DNA of 64,000 nucleotides, from assembly GCF_027913035.1 (NCBI RefSeq), contig NZ_CP115775.1, positions 868,001-932,000 of the forward strand, in the 5' to 3' direction. Position numbers and translations under genes: made by a program. The notes below the pieces were generated by a model that did no database searches, was not told the DNA's origin, and saw only the letters and a program-made list of their open reading frames with translations. The DNA is from Paracoccus albus. GTDB taxonomy: Bacteria; Pseudomonadota; Alphaproteobacteria; Rhodobacterales; Rhodobacteraceae. Below, in pieces: positions 18,696 to 28,044 of this stretch (position 1 is its first letter; each line of letters starts with the position of its first letter).

Positions 18696-19835
18696 TTACT
18701 CCTTCACAAGGGTTGCGGTGGCGATGGCGGCGATACCTTCGCCGCGTCCGGTGAAGCCCAGTCGTTCGGACGTGGTGGCCTTGACGGAAATGCGGGTCGG
18801 CTGAACCTCCATGATCGCGGCAAGGCGGGCCTGCATGGAGGCAGCATGGGGGCCGATTTTGGGCGCTTCACAGATCAGCGTGACATCGGCATTGCTGATC
18901 GCAAAGCCCTGCCTTCGGGCCAGTCCCGCCGCATGGCGCAGGAAGATTTCGCTATCAGCGCCCTTCCATTGCGGGTCGGAGGGGGGAAAGTGACGCCCGA
19001 TATCTCCTTCGGCCAATGCGCCATAGATTGCATCGGTCAGCGCGTGCATTCCGACATCGGCATCCGAGTGCCCCTTGAGCGCCATGTCGTGGTCGATCCG
19101 CACGCCGCAAAGCGTCACATGATCGCCGTCCTCAAAGGCATGAACGTCGAAACCGTTGCCAAGGCGAATATCCATGGAGCCCCCTATGATACGGCGAGCG
19201 CGGTCGAAATCCGGCCCGTATGTCAGTTTCAGATTGTCCTCCGAGCCCTCAGTAATGACAACCTCATGCCCGGCCCGCCGTGCGAGTTCGACGTCGTCTG
19301 CGGCGCCATCGGGAAAGTCGCGATGCGCGGCAAGGATTGCATCCAGCCGGAAGCCCTGCGGTGTCTGTGCGCGGAACAGGCCATCGCGTGGCTGCATGCC
19401 GGTCACATGCCCGTCGGCACCCCGCCACAGCGCATCGGTGACGGGCAGGGCCGGGGCTGCGGCCACGGCACCGCTTTCCAATGCGTTTACGACCTGATCG
19501 ATAACCGGGGCAGGCACCAGCGGCCGCGCCCCGTCATGGATCAGCACATAGCGCACGCCGCTGCCTTCCAGCACCTCCAACCCGGCGCGGACGCTGTCGG
19601 ACCGTTCTTTCCCGCCGGCAACCAAAATCACAGGCCCAGAGAGTTCAGCGACGCCGCGTTCCATTTCATCGGGGCTGAGAACGACCACAATGCGCGAAAA
19701 GCCGGAGAATGCGGCGATGGACCTCGTGATGACGGATTGCCCGCTCAGCTCGCGCCACTGCTTGGCCTTTCCGCCCATGCGGGTGCCGCGTCCGGCAGCG
19801 GTGATGATAACGGCGAAGTCTTCGGCATTTTTCAT
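18696..19835 (-). CDS. ispDF: Bifunctional IspD/IspF isoprenoid enzyme
   Basis: 379 residues. The N-terminal half is IspD (cytidylyltransferase: AVIITAAGRGTRMGG, VLIHDGARPLVPA). The C-terminal half, from about residue 222, is IspF (MECDP synthase: IRLGNGFDVHAFEDGDHVTLCG, then KGHSDADVGMHALTDAI). Catalyses two non-consecutive steps of the MEP pathway. The fusion is normal in alphaproteobacteria. ATG 19835 starts the IspD domain; the frame remains open far upstream, overlapping the rpiA region, which I reject. Confidence 0.96.
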   Translation of the reverse strand: MKNAEDFAVIITAAGRGTRMGGKAKQWRELSGQSVITRSIAAFSGFSRIVVVLSPDEMERGVAELSGPVILVAGGKERSDSVRAGLEVLEGSGVRYVLIHDGARPLVPAPVIDQVVNALESGAVAAAPALPVTDALWRGADGHVTGMQPRDGLFRAQTPQGFRLDAILAAHRDFPDGAADDVELARRAGHEVVITEGSEDNLKLTYGPDFDRARRIIGGSMDIRLGNGFDVHAFEDGDHVTLCGVRIDHDMALKGHSDADVGMHALTDAIYGALAEGDIGRHFPPSDPQWKGADSEIFLRHAAGLARRQGFAISNADVTLICEAPKIGPHAASMQARLAAIMEVQPTRISVKATTSERLGFTGRGEGIAAIATATLVKE

Positions 19836-19979
19836 GGCCGAAGCTGTAGAGCAGCGCCGGGGCTGGCGCAATCTTCTGCGGCGATACGCCACCCTTTCGA
19901 AAACGTCGGGCTCATTGGCCCCTGTCTCTTGCCGCTTTCTCGGGGTAAGACGTGACAAGCCATTTGCAGGAGCCGTGCC

Positions 19980-20708
19980 ATGACCGAACTTTCGCCCTCT
20001 GACATCGCCAAGGATGCGGCTGCCGCTGCGGCTGTTAAGCTGGTTGAAAACGGTATGCGGCTGGGCCTCGGCACGGGCTCGACCGCGGCCTTCATGGTGC
20101 GTCGGCTGGCAGAAATCGTGAAACAGGACGGTTTGCAGCTTCGCTGTGCGGCGACAAGTCAGGCGACTGCGGATCTGGCTGAAAGCCTTGGGCTGAAGAT
20201 CGAGTCGCTCGACGATATCGGCTGGCTGGACCTGACGATCGACGGCGCGGATGAACTGGACCCAGATCTGAACCTGATCAAGGGCGGCGGAGCGGCGCTG
20301 CTGCGCGAGAAGATCGTCGCCAGTGCCTCTGACCGGATGGTTGTCATGGCCGATGGCAGCAAGGTGGTCGAGGTGCTGGGCGCATTTCATCTGCCGGTCG
20401 AGGTGATCGGTTTCGGCTGGCAGACGACGCAAGAGCTTATAAGTCGCACCCTTGACAGGCTGGAACTGACGGATCGGCCCATCCTGTTGCGTCAGCGCGA
20501 CGAAATGCCGCTGCTGACGGATGAGGGAAACTACATACTTGATCTTTCACTGGAAGCGATCCCGGAGCCGGCGCGTTTGTCGGCGGCGCTGAATGCCATT
20601 CCCGGCGTTGTAGAGAACGGATTGTTTCTGGGGCTCTGCGATCTGGCGCTTGTCGGAAAGCCGGATGGCGAGGTGGTTGAACTGCGGGCAGAGGATGCCG
20701 AGGAATGA
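19980..20708 (+). CDS. rpiA: Ribose-5-phosphate isomerase A
   Basis: 242 residues. Interconverts ribose 5-phosphate and ribulose 5-phosphate. Motifs: LGLGTGSTAAFMVRRLAE, TIDGADELDPDLNLIKGGGAALLREK and VVMADGSK are all present. Overlaps gor by four bases (ATGA), so the two are coupled. Divergent from ispDF with about 145 bp between starts. Confidence 0.97.
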   Translation: MTELSPSDIAKDAAAAAAVKLVENGMRLGLGTGSTAAFMVRRLAEIVKQDGLQLRCAATSQATADLAESLGLKIESLDDIGWLDLTIDGADELDPDLNLIKGGGAALLREKIVASASDRMVVMADGSKVVEVLGAFHLPVEVIGFGWQTTQELISRTLDRLELTDRPILLRQRDEMPLLTDEGNYILDLSLEAIPEPARLSAALNAIPGVVENGLFLGLCDLALVGKPDGEVVELRAEDAEE

Positions 20709-22081
20709 GTTTCGATTACGATCTGTTCGTTATCGGTGGCGGGTCGGGCGGCGTTCGCGCGGGCCGTATCGCGGCGGGATATGGCGCGAAGGTGGCGATT
20801 GCCGAAGAAAGCCGTATGGGCGGTACCTGCGTCATTCGTGGTTGCGTACCCAAGAAGCTGATGATCTTTGCGTCCTCCGCGCCGGAAATGGCAGAAGAAT
20901 CGAGGGGTTACGGCTGGCCTGATGCCACATCGGGCGATTTCTCATGGCCTGATTTCAAGGCGAAGCTGGATGCCGAGCTCGACCGGCTGGAAGCGGCCTA
21001 TACGCGCGGATTCGAGGCGGTCGGCGGCACGATCTATCACCAGCGGGCGCATCTGACTGGCCCGCATGATGTGGAACTGGCCGATGGCACCCGGATCAGC
21101 GCCAAGCATATCCTGATCGCGGCGGGCGGGCGTCCGCACCTTCCGGGCATTCCGGGCGAAGAGCTGGGCATGATCTCGGACGATATGTTCCTGATGGACA
21201 GCCTGCCGGGCCGGGTTCTGGTTGTCGGCGGTGGATTCATCGCCTGTGAGTTTTCGACCATCTTCAACGGCCTGGGCGTCGATACCGTGCTGGCCTATCG
21301 CGGTGACCTGTTGCTGCGCGGCTTTGATCCGGACCTGCGCCAGATGGCGACGGATCAATTGAACGACATCGGTGTGGATGTGCGGCTGGAGGCGACACCG
21401 GTCAAGCTTGAAAAATCGGATGATGGCATCAGAGTCGAATTTGCCAACGGAAGCAGCGACAGCTTTGATCGGGTGATGTTCGCGACTGGCCGCGCGCCCT
21501 ACACAAAGGGCCTCGGGCTGGAGGCGGCGGGCGTCAAAACAGGCAAGAACGGCAAGATCATCGTCGATCAGTGGTCGCAGACCAACGTGCCCTCAATCTT
21601 TGCGGTGGGCGATGTGACCGATCGCGTGAACCTGACGCCGGTTGCCATTCGCGAAGGTCACAGCTTCGCCGATACGGTTTTCGGGGCCAATGCCCGGTTT
21701 CTGGATCACAGCCTTGTCGCAAGTGCAGTTTACCTGCGTCCGCATGAGGTCGCGACCATCGGCATGGATGAGGATGAGGCGATCGCCCGCGGTGGTGTCG
21801 ACGTCTACGACGCACGCTTCAGGCCCATGCGCTCTCTCTTTGCGGGGTCAGAGGCGCGGGTGATGATGAAGCTTATGGTGGATGAGCAAACACGCAAGGT
21901 TCTGGGTTGCCAGATCTTCGGCCCGGAGGCCGGAGAATTGATCCAGTTGGTCGCCATACCGATCACGATGGGGGCAACCAAGGAGCAGTTCGATCAGGCT
22001 GTAGCGGTCCATCCGACCCTCGCTGAAGAGCTGGTGACAATGCGGATGCCGACACGGCGGCACGAAAAACCGGAGGGGTGA
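20705..22081 (+). CDS. gor: Glutathione-disulfide reductase
   Basis: 458-residue flavoprotein. FAD site GGGSGGVRAGR near the start, redox-active pair in GGTCVIRGCVPKKLM, NADPH domain with VVGGGFIACEF, a second FAD motif VPSIFAVGDVTD, and the C-terminal active-site His in AVHPTLAEELVTM. These features fit glutathione reductase. Cytosolic thiol redox. Coupled to rpiA, which could link it to pentose-phosphate NADPH supply (inference). Confidence 0.93.
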   Translation: MSFDYDLFVIGGGSGGVRAGRIAAGYGAKVAIAEESRMGGTCVIRGCVPKKLMIFASSAPEMAEESRGYGWPDATSGDFSWPDFKAKLDAELDRLEAAYTRGFEAVGGTIYHQRAHLTGPHDVELADGTRISAKHILIAAGGRPHLPGIPGEELGMISDDMFLMDSLPGRVLVVGGGFIACEFSTIFNGLGVDTVLAYRGDLLLRGFDPDLRQMATDQLNDIGVDVRLEATPVKLEKSDDGIRVEFANGSSDSFDRVMFATGRAPYTKGLGLEAAGVKTGKNGKIIVDQWSQTNVPSIFAVGDVTDRVNLTPVAIREGHSFADTVFGANARFLDHSLVASAVYLRPHEVATIGMDEDEAIARGGVDVYDARFRPMRSLFAGSEARVMMKLMVDEQTRKVLGCQIFGPEAGELIQLVAIPITMGATKEQFDQAVAVHPTLAEELVTMRMPTRRHEKPEG

Positions 22082-22175
22082 AGGGTCCGGGGCAGGGCGG
22101 TTTAGCTTGACTTTCCCGGTCTGAGCCCCAGTTTCAGGCACAACGACGAAAGACGAAACAGGAAGAGGCATATCG

Positions 22176-23519
22176 ATGGCACAAGGCCCCTGGGGTGGCG
22201 GCAGCAGCGGAAATGGTGGCAATGACGGCGACAAGGGCGGCAAGGAGCCGCCGCGTGGCGGTCAGCGTCCGTGGGGTCAAGGAGGGGATCAGGGCGGACA
22301 ACAGCGGCCCGAGCCTCCGCGGCGTCCCGGTCAGCGTCCGCAAGGTGGGACGCCCGAGATTGAGGAACTGATGAAGAAAGGCCAGGACCGGCTGCGCGTG
22401 CTCATGGGCGGCCGGGGCGGTTCCGGTGACAATGGCAAGCGTCCGCGCCGCCCGGGTGGCGGTGGTGGCGGCTTCAGCCTTGATCGCCGCACGCTTGTAT
22501 TCGGCGGTCTGGCCCTTGTCGCTGTCTGGGCTTTCGCCAGCTTCTATACGGTGCGCCCTGAAGAACGCTCTGTCGAGTTTCTGTTCGGTCGGTCGATCGG
22601 CACCGGTGAGCCGGGTCTGAACTTTGCCCCCTGGCCGGTTGTGACGAAGGAAATCGTGCAGGTCACGGGCGAACGCGTCACCGACCTTGGCACGGATGAA
22701 ATCGACACATCGCGTCAGGGATCGGGCAATATCGTGGCTGCAGATACGGGCCTGATGCTGACCCGCGACCAGAACATCGTGGATATGGAATATCAGGTGG
22801 TCTGGAATATCTCTGACCCGGAGCAATTCCTGTTCAACCTCGCCGATCCGTCTGGAACCATGCGGGCGGTCGCAGAAACCTCGATGCGTGACATTATTGC
22901 GCGTTCGGAAATGTCGCCGATCCTGAACCGCGATCTTGGTGCCATCGCCGAAGAGCTCGGTGTTGCCGTGCAGCGGACGATGGACAGCTATCAGTCGGGT
23001 ATCAACGTGGTGCGCGTCAACCTCCAGAAGGTCGACCCGCCCGCCGAGGTGATCGACAGCTTCCGGGCCGTGAACGCCGCGCAGCAGCGCCGCGACGCAC
23101 TGGAATTGCAAGCGGATGCCTATGCCAACCGTATCCTTGCCGCCGCACGCGGTGAGGCTGCGGCCATGGTCGAAGAAGCCGAGGCCTATCGCGCCCAGTC
23201 CGTCAACGACGCGCAGGGTGAATCCGCGCGCTTCAAATCGGTCTATGCGGAATATGCCCGCGCACCAGAGGTGACGCGCAAACGGATGTATCTGGAAACG
23301 ATGGAGCGTGTTCTGGGCAATGTCGACAAGGTCATCATCGACCCGTCGGCAGGTGACGGGGTGGTGCCTTACCTGCCGCTTGACCAGCTGCGCAGTCAGG
23401 GCGGGGCGACATCGCCTGCGTCACGTTCTGAAACCTCAGAACAACTGCTGAACGACGCCAATGCCGCAAGCGGCGATCCGGGCGCCAATACGACGACTAC
23501 GACGAACGGGGGCAACTGA
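22176..23519 (+). CDS. hflK: FtsH protease modulator HflK
   Basis: 447 residues. A Gly/Arg/Pro/Gln-rich cytoplasmic N-terminus (about 1-107) precedes one membrane helix (about 108-125). An SPFH/band-7 domain follows, then a coiled-coil rich in Ala/Glu with RILAAARGEAAAMVEEAEAY. HflK and HflC form a cage around FtsH in the inner membrane. Its stop overlaps the hflC start by one base. The C-terminus is Ser/Thr/Asn-rich. Confidence 0.95.
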   Translation: MAQGPWGGGSSGNGGNDGDKGGKEPPRGGQRPWGQGGDQGGQQRPEPPRRPGQRPQGGTPEIEELMKKGQDRLRVLMGGRGGSGDNGKRPRRPGGGGGGFSLDRRTLVFGGLALVAVWAFASFYTVRPEERSVEFLFGRSIGTGEPGLNFAPWPVVTKEIVQVTGERVTDLGTDEIDTSRQGSGNIVAADTGLMLTRDQNIVDMEYQVVWNISDPEQFLFNLADPSGTMRAVAETSMRDIIARSEMSPILNRDLGAIAEELGVAVQRTMDSYQSGINVVRVNLQKVDPPAEVIDSFRAVNAAQQRRDALELQADAYANRILAAARGEAAAMVEEAEAYRAQSVNDAQGESARFKSVYAEYARAPEVTRKRMYLETMERVLGNVDKVIIDPSAGDGVVPYLPLDQLRSQGGATSPASRSETSEQLLNDANAASGDPGANTTTTTNGGN

Positions 23520-24841
23520 TGGCTCGCAGAAACCTACTTGCAACGCTGGCCATCCCGCTGCTGATCGTTATCGGCGTCATTCTGGCGATGGCGATCTATA
23601 TCGTTGACGAACGCGAGAAGGCGCTTGTCCTGCGACTTGGCCGCGTGGTGACGGTAAAGGAAACGCCGGGTCTTGGCCTTAAAATGCCGCTGCTGGACGA
23701 TGTTGTCCGCTATGACGACCGGATGCTGGGGCTTCAGACCTCTCCGCTGGAGATCAACCCGCTGGATGGTCGCCGCGTGATCGTGGACGCCTTCGCCCGC
23801 TGGCGGATCGTCGATGTCGTGCGCTTCCGTCAGGCCGTCGGTCCTGATGGGGAACAGGCTGCGCTGCGTCGTCTTGATCCGATCGTGCAGGATGCGATCC
23901 GGATCGTTCTGGGTGGTGTTCCGTCCACGGCCATTCTTTCGGATGACAGGACCTCGCTGATGAACGCGATCCGGGATGAGGTGCGTTCGGAATCCGAAGG
24001 GCTTGGGGTCGAGATCATCGACGTGCGCCTGACCCGCACCGACCTGCCAGAGCAGAACCTGACCGAAACATTCAACCGGATGCGGGCAGAGCGTGAGCGG
24101 GAAGCTGCGGATGAAATCGCACGCGGTAACGAAGCCGCCCGCCGGGTTCGTGCAGCGGCTGACCGGACGCAGGTCGAGCTGACCTCTGACGCCCGCCGCA
24201 ATGCCGAGATCATCCGCGGTGAGGCTGACGCTGCGCGGAACGAGATCTACGCAGACGCCTATGGCCGCGATCCGGAATTCTTTGCCTTCACCCGCTCGCT
24301 TGAGGCTTATGAGACCGCGCTTCAGGCTGGCAACTCGCAACTGGTCATTCCGCCGGACGGTGATTTCTTCGCCTATATCGGCCGCGATGGTTCAGCGGAT
24401 GCACAGCCCGCGACAGCGCCGGAGGATCTGCCCGCAGACGAAGATTTCTCTACCCTGCCGGAAGGGGCGACAGGTTCTTCCACGCCGGCAGAACCCATTC
24501 AGCCGGAAAGCGCAGTGGTGCCGCGTCCGATTGAAATGCCGTGGGACAGCGAACCGGGTGCTGCAATGGGTGAATCGACATCCGAAAGCCCCGTCGCGCC
24601 CGCCAGCGAGGCGATCGGCGGCGGAGACGCAGCTTTGGATGATGAAGCCCCGGCAGAGCCTGCGACCGATGACGTCGATCAGCAGACCGAAGGAAGCGCC
24701 GATGCAGCGATAGCGGTTGAGGCCGACGAAACGGAAGCGGAAGCGGATGGTGCTGCTGTGGTTGTGCCGGACCAGCCAGCGGCAGAAGAGCCCGAAACGG
24801 TGCCGGAACCGGAAGCGGTTCAGCCCGCGACGAATAACTGA
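23519..24841 (+). CDS. hflC: FtsH protease modulator HflC, with long acidic tail
   Basis: 440 residues. N-terminal membrane helix (LLATLAIPLLIVIGVILAMA), SPFH domain (LVLRLGRV, VDAFARWRI) and coiled coil ending near FFAFTRSLEAYE, which completes a normal HflC at about residue 290. The remaining roughly 150 residues are an extra Glu/Asp/Ala/Pro-rich tail of low complexity. HflC usually ends soon after the coiled coil, so this tail is an extension. Coupled to hflK. Confidence 0.93.
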   Translation: MARRNLLATLAIPLLIVIGVILAMAIYIVDEREKALVLRLGRVVTVKETPGLGLKMPLLDDVVRYDDRMLGLQTSPLEINPLDGRRVIVDAFARWRIVDVVRFRQAVGPDGEQAALRRLDPIVQDAIRIVLGGVPSTAILSDDRTSLMNAIRDEVRSESEGLGVEIIDVRLTRTDLPEQNLTETFNRMRAEREREAADEIARGNEAARRVRAAADRTQVELTSDARRNAEIIRGEADAARNEIYADAYGRDPEFFAFTRSLEAYETALQAGNSQLVIPPDGDFFAYIGRDGSADAQPATAPEDLPADEDFSTLPEGATGSSTPAEPIQPESAVVPRPIEMPWDSEPGAAMGESTSESPVAPASEAIGGGDAALDDEAPAEPATDDVDQQTEGSADAAIAVEADETEAEADGAAVVVPDQPAAEEPETVPEPEAVQPATNN

Positions 24842-24846
24842 TGCGG

Positions 24847-24876
24847 AAGGGGCGGCACTGCTGCCCCTTTCCTTTT
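24847..24876 (+). terminator. Probable terminator after hflC
   Basis: Stem AAGGGGC / GCCCCTT with a 9-base loop and a T-rich tail (TCCTTTT), 5 bp past the hflC stop. Confidence 0.75.
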
Positions 24877-25010
24877 CGCAAGTCACGATGAGTTCATCGA
24901 AGCGGAGCGTGATTTATTTGCAACGTCGCCCTATCTGACGTTTGTTGCGTTTTGCAACTCGACCGAGGTCTTGCACTGCAATCCCGCGCTAAAATGGAAA
25001 GGATCATTGG

Positions 25011-26540
25011 ATGCGCAATCCTGTAACCCGTTTTATGGCCACCGCTTCAATCGCGGCTCTGACTTTGGGCGCATTGCCTGTCACTGCTCAGGAAGCGGCT
25101 CAGGCCACTCCTCCTGCAGCGAACAGTTCCGAGGCGCCGCTTACCGCGCCAGACACGCAGGCGCGCCGTCAGCAGGTGATGCCCGAAAGCTTTGCCGATC
25201 TGGTGGAAGAGGTTTCGCCTGCGGTGGTGAATATCAACACCAGCTCTGTCATCGAACGGCCGACAGGCCGCATGTTCCCCGAAGGCAGCCCGTTCGAGGA
25301 TCTGTTCCGCGATTTCGGCATGCCATCGCCCAACCAGAACAATCCTTTCGGCCAGCAGCAATCGCCGCAGCGGGCCAATGCGCTCGGCTCTGGTTTCGTG
25401 ATTTCGGATGACGGCTATATCGTGACCAATAATCACGTCATTGACGGCGCGGACGAGATCGAGATCGAGTTTCGCGATGGCGCCCGCCGCAGCGCCGAGG
25501 TCGTCGGGACCGATGCCCAGACGGACATCGCGCTTCTGAAGGTCGACGCACAGGATCTGCCCTTCGTCGGCTTCGGCGACAGTGACGACGCCCGTGTGGG
25601 TGACTGGGTGCTGGCGCTCGGCAATCCGCTGGGGCAGGGCTTTTCCGCCTCGACCGGGATCGTTTCGGCGCGTGGCCGGGCGTTGACCGGGACCTATGAC
25701 GACTTCATCCAGACCGATGCCTCGATCAACCGCGGTAACTCTGGCGGGCCGCTGTTCAACATGGATGGCGAGGTGATTGGGGTGAACACAGCGATCCTGT
25801 CGCCGAATGGCGGCTCTATCGGGATCGGTTTCTCGATGGCGGCCAATGTCGTCACAAATGTCGTCGATCAGCTGCGGGAATTCGGTGAAACCCGTCGTGG
25901 TTGGCTGGGCGTGAAGATTCAGCGTGTGACACCGGAGATTGCCGAGTCGCTTGGTCTGGAACAGGATCGTGGTGCGATGGTCACCGATGTCTTCGACGGC
26001 CCCGCCTCGGCAGCCGGCATCCGGCCGGGTGATGTTATCGTCGACTTCGCTGGCAATGAGATCGAGGATGACCGCGATCTGGTCGCCCGCGTCGCACAGG
26101 CCCCGATTGGCGAAGAGGTTGACGTGACCGTTCTTCGCGAAGGTCATATGCAGGACGTCGCTGTCACACTTGGCCGCCGCGAAACGGCAGAAGGCAACGG
26201 CGAAGGTGGTGGCGAAAACCGTCCGTCAGACAGTCCTGCGGAAGATGAGCTGCTTGGCATGAAGCTGCAGCGAGTGACCCCTGAGCTTGCCACCGAACTG
26301 GGGCTTGATGAGGATCAGCAAGGGCTGGTGCTGCGCGAGGTCGAGCCGAGTTCGGATGCGGCGGATAAGGGCCTGTCACCGGGCGACGTCATCACAGAGG
26401 CCGGTCAGCAACCGGTTTCATCGGTCGGTGACCTGCAGGCGCGTATCGACGAAGCGCGCGAGGCCGGGCGCAAATCCCTGCTGCTGATGATCCGTCGGGG
26501 CGGCGAGCCGCGCTTTGTCGCGATTTCGATCCAGGACTGA
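25011..26540 (+). CDS. degP: Do/DegP-family periplasmic serine protease
   Basis: 509 residues. Signal peptide, then a trypsin-like domain with catalytic His in TNNHVIDGADEI, Asp in TDIALLKV and Ser in RGNSGGPLF. Two PDZ domains follow (about residues 290-380 and 415-500). A periplasmic protease and chaperone for misfolded envelope proteins. It lies directly after hflKC, as is common in alphaproteobacteria, but the terminator and 169-bp gap suggest its own promoter. MucD would be an equally valid name. Confidence 0.94.
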   Translation: MRNPVTRFMATASIAALTLGALPVTAQEAAQATPPAANSSEAPLTAPDTQARRQQVMPESFADLVEEVSPAVVNINTSSVIERPTGRMFPEGSPFEDLFRDFGMPSPNQNNPFGQQQSPQRANALGSGFVISDDGYIVTNNHVIDGADEIEIEFRDGARRSAEVVGTDAQTDIALLKVDAQDLPFVGFGDSDDARVGDWVLALGNPLGQGFSASTGIVSARGRALTGTYDDFIQTDASINRGNSGGPLFNMDGEVIGVNTAILSPNGGSIGIGFSMAANVVTNVVDQLREFGETRRGWLGVKIQRVTPEIAESLGLEQDRGAMVTDVFDGPASAAGIRPGDVIVDFAGNEIEDDRDLVARVAQAPIGEEVDVTVLREGHMQDVAVTLGRRETAEGNGEGGGENRPSDSPAEDELLGMKLQRVTPELATELGLDEDQQGLVLREVEPSSDAADKGLSPGDVITEAGQQPVSSVGDLQARIDEAREAGRKSLLLMIRRGGEPRFVAISIQD

Positions 26541-26560
26541 TCACCCACGAAAAAGCGTCA

Positions 26561-26590
26561 GGGCGGGGCTTTGGTCCCGCCCTTTTCTTT
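26561..26590 (+). terminator. Rho-independent terminator after degP
   Basis: Stem GGGCGGG / CCCGCCC with an 8-base loop and TTTT tail, 20 bp after the degP stop. Confidence 0.88.
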
Positions 26591-26603
26591 GCGCAATGAA
26601 TGA

Positions 26604-26963
<360 letters not shown>

Positions 26964-26970
26964 TGTGATG

Positions 26971-27004
26971 GGCCGCCACTTTCTTGCTGGCGCGGCCTTT
27001 TTTT
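26971..27004 (+). terminator. Rho-independent terminator after ferredoxin gene
   Basis: GGCCGCCA / TGGCGCGGCC stem with one bulged base, followed by a T7 run. Confidence 0.85.
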
Positions 27005-27062
27005 CAGGTTGGTGCCAAGGCCAGTTCTTGGGTTTGCGATTAGGTTTTTTAGGAGAGTTTTT

Positions 27063-27947
27063 ATGCCAGACCTCGTCTTGACCGTCACCTGCCCGACGCG
27101 GCGGGGGATCGTTGCGGCAATTTCGGGCTTTCTGGCCGGGAATGGATGTAACATCACCGACTCGGCGCAGTTTGATGACATGGAATCGGGACGCTTCTTC
27201 ATGCGTGTCAGCTTTCGCGATGTGGATGGGCTGGGCATAGAGGCGCTGCGCGACGGGTTTGCCGGGATTGCGCGTGATTTTGACATGCAAGCCGCCATCC
27301 ATGACGCGACGCAGCGGATGAAAGTGCTGCTGATGGTGTCCAGCTTTGGGCATTGCCTGAACGATATTCTGTATCGCTGGCGTATCGGGGCGCTGCCGGT
27401 CGATATTGTCGGTGTGGTTTCGAACCATCTGACCTATCAGAAGCTGGTCGTTAACCATGATATTCCCTTTCACCACATCAAGGTGACGAAGGAGAACAAG
27501 CCCGAAGCCGAGGCAAGGCTGATGGATGTGATCGGCGAAACCGGCGCCGAACTGGTGGTATTGGCGCGCTATATGCAGATCCTGTCTGACCGGCTGTGTT
27601 CGGAAATGTCTGGGCGGATCATCAACATCCATCACTCTTTCCTGCCCAGCTTCAAAGGCGCGAACCCCTATAAGCAGGCGTATCAGCGCGGTGTGAAGCT
27701 GATCGGGGCGACGGCGCATTACGTGACTGCCGACCTGGATGAGGGTCCGATTATCGAGCAGGAAACGGTGCGCGTCACCCATGCGCAATCGCCTGCCGAT
27801 TACGTCAGCCTTGGCCGCGATGTCGAGGCGCAGGTGCTGGCCCGCGCGATCCATGCGCATATCCACCACCGGGTGTTCCTGAATGCCGGGCGCACGGTGG
27901 TCTTTCCGGCCTCACCCGGCAGCTATGCCTCCGAGCGGATGGGATAA
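27063..27947 (+). CDS. purU: Formyltetrahydrofolate deformylase
   Basis: 294 residues starting at ATG 27063, where MPDLVLTVTCPTRRGIVAAI begins the N-terminal ACT domain. The frame is open 18 codons upstream, but that part overlaps the terminator region. The formyl-hydrolase domain has LLMVSSFGHCLNDILYRW and the catalytic IINIHHSFLPSFKGANPY. It releases formate from 10-formyl-THF, balancing one-carbon pools. GGAG precedes the start. Confidence 0.95.
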   Translation: MPDLVLTVTCPTRRGIVAAISGFLAGNGCNITDSAQFDDMESGRFFMRVSFRDVDGLGIEALRDGFAGIARDFDMQAAIHDATQRMKVLLMVSSFGHCLNDILYRWRIGALPVDIVGVVSNHLTYQKLVVNHDIPFHHIKVTKENKPEAEARLMDVIGETGAELVVLARYMQILSDRLCSEMSGRIINIHHSFLPSFKGANPYKQAYQRGVKLIGATAHYVTADLDEGPIIEQETVRVTHAQSPADYVSLGRDVEAQVLARAIHAHIHHRVFLNAGRTVVFPASPGSYASERMG

Positions 27948-27950
27948 TTC

Positions 27951-27995
27951 GTGGGGCGCTGCCCCACACCCCGAGGTATTTGCGCACCGAAGATA
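27951..27995 (+). repeat. Short hairpin repeat of Rhodobacterales intergenic type
   Basis: GTGGGGC / GCCCCAC 7-bp hairpin followed by ACCCCGAGGTATTTGCGCA. From memory, hairpin-plus-CCCCGAGGTATTT sequences recur between genes in Rhodobacteraceae genomes. It may act as a weak terminator for purU. Only one copy was noticed here. Confidence 0.5.
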
Positions 27996-28044
27996 GACAG
28001 CGGTTATGCACCGAGGGGGGTGGCGCGAAAATGCCGCGCCACGT

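Noticed and set aside
18696..19835. IspD-IspF fusion as a novelty
   Set aside because: The fusion is standard in alphaproteobacteria.
19836..20432. 199-codon N-terminal extension of ispDF
   Set aside because: IspD homologues begin at MKNAEDFAVIITAAG; the extension is antisense to rpiA.
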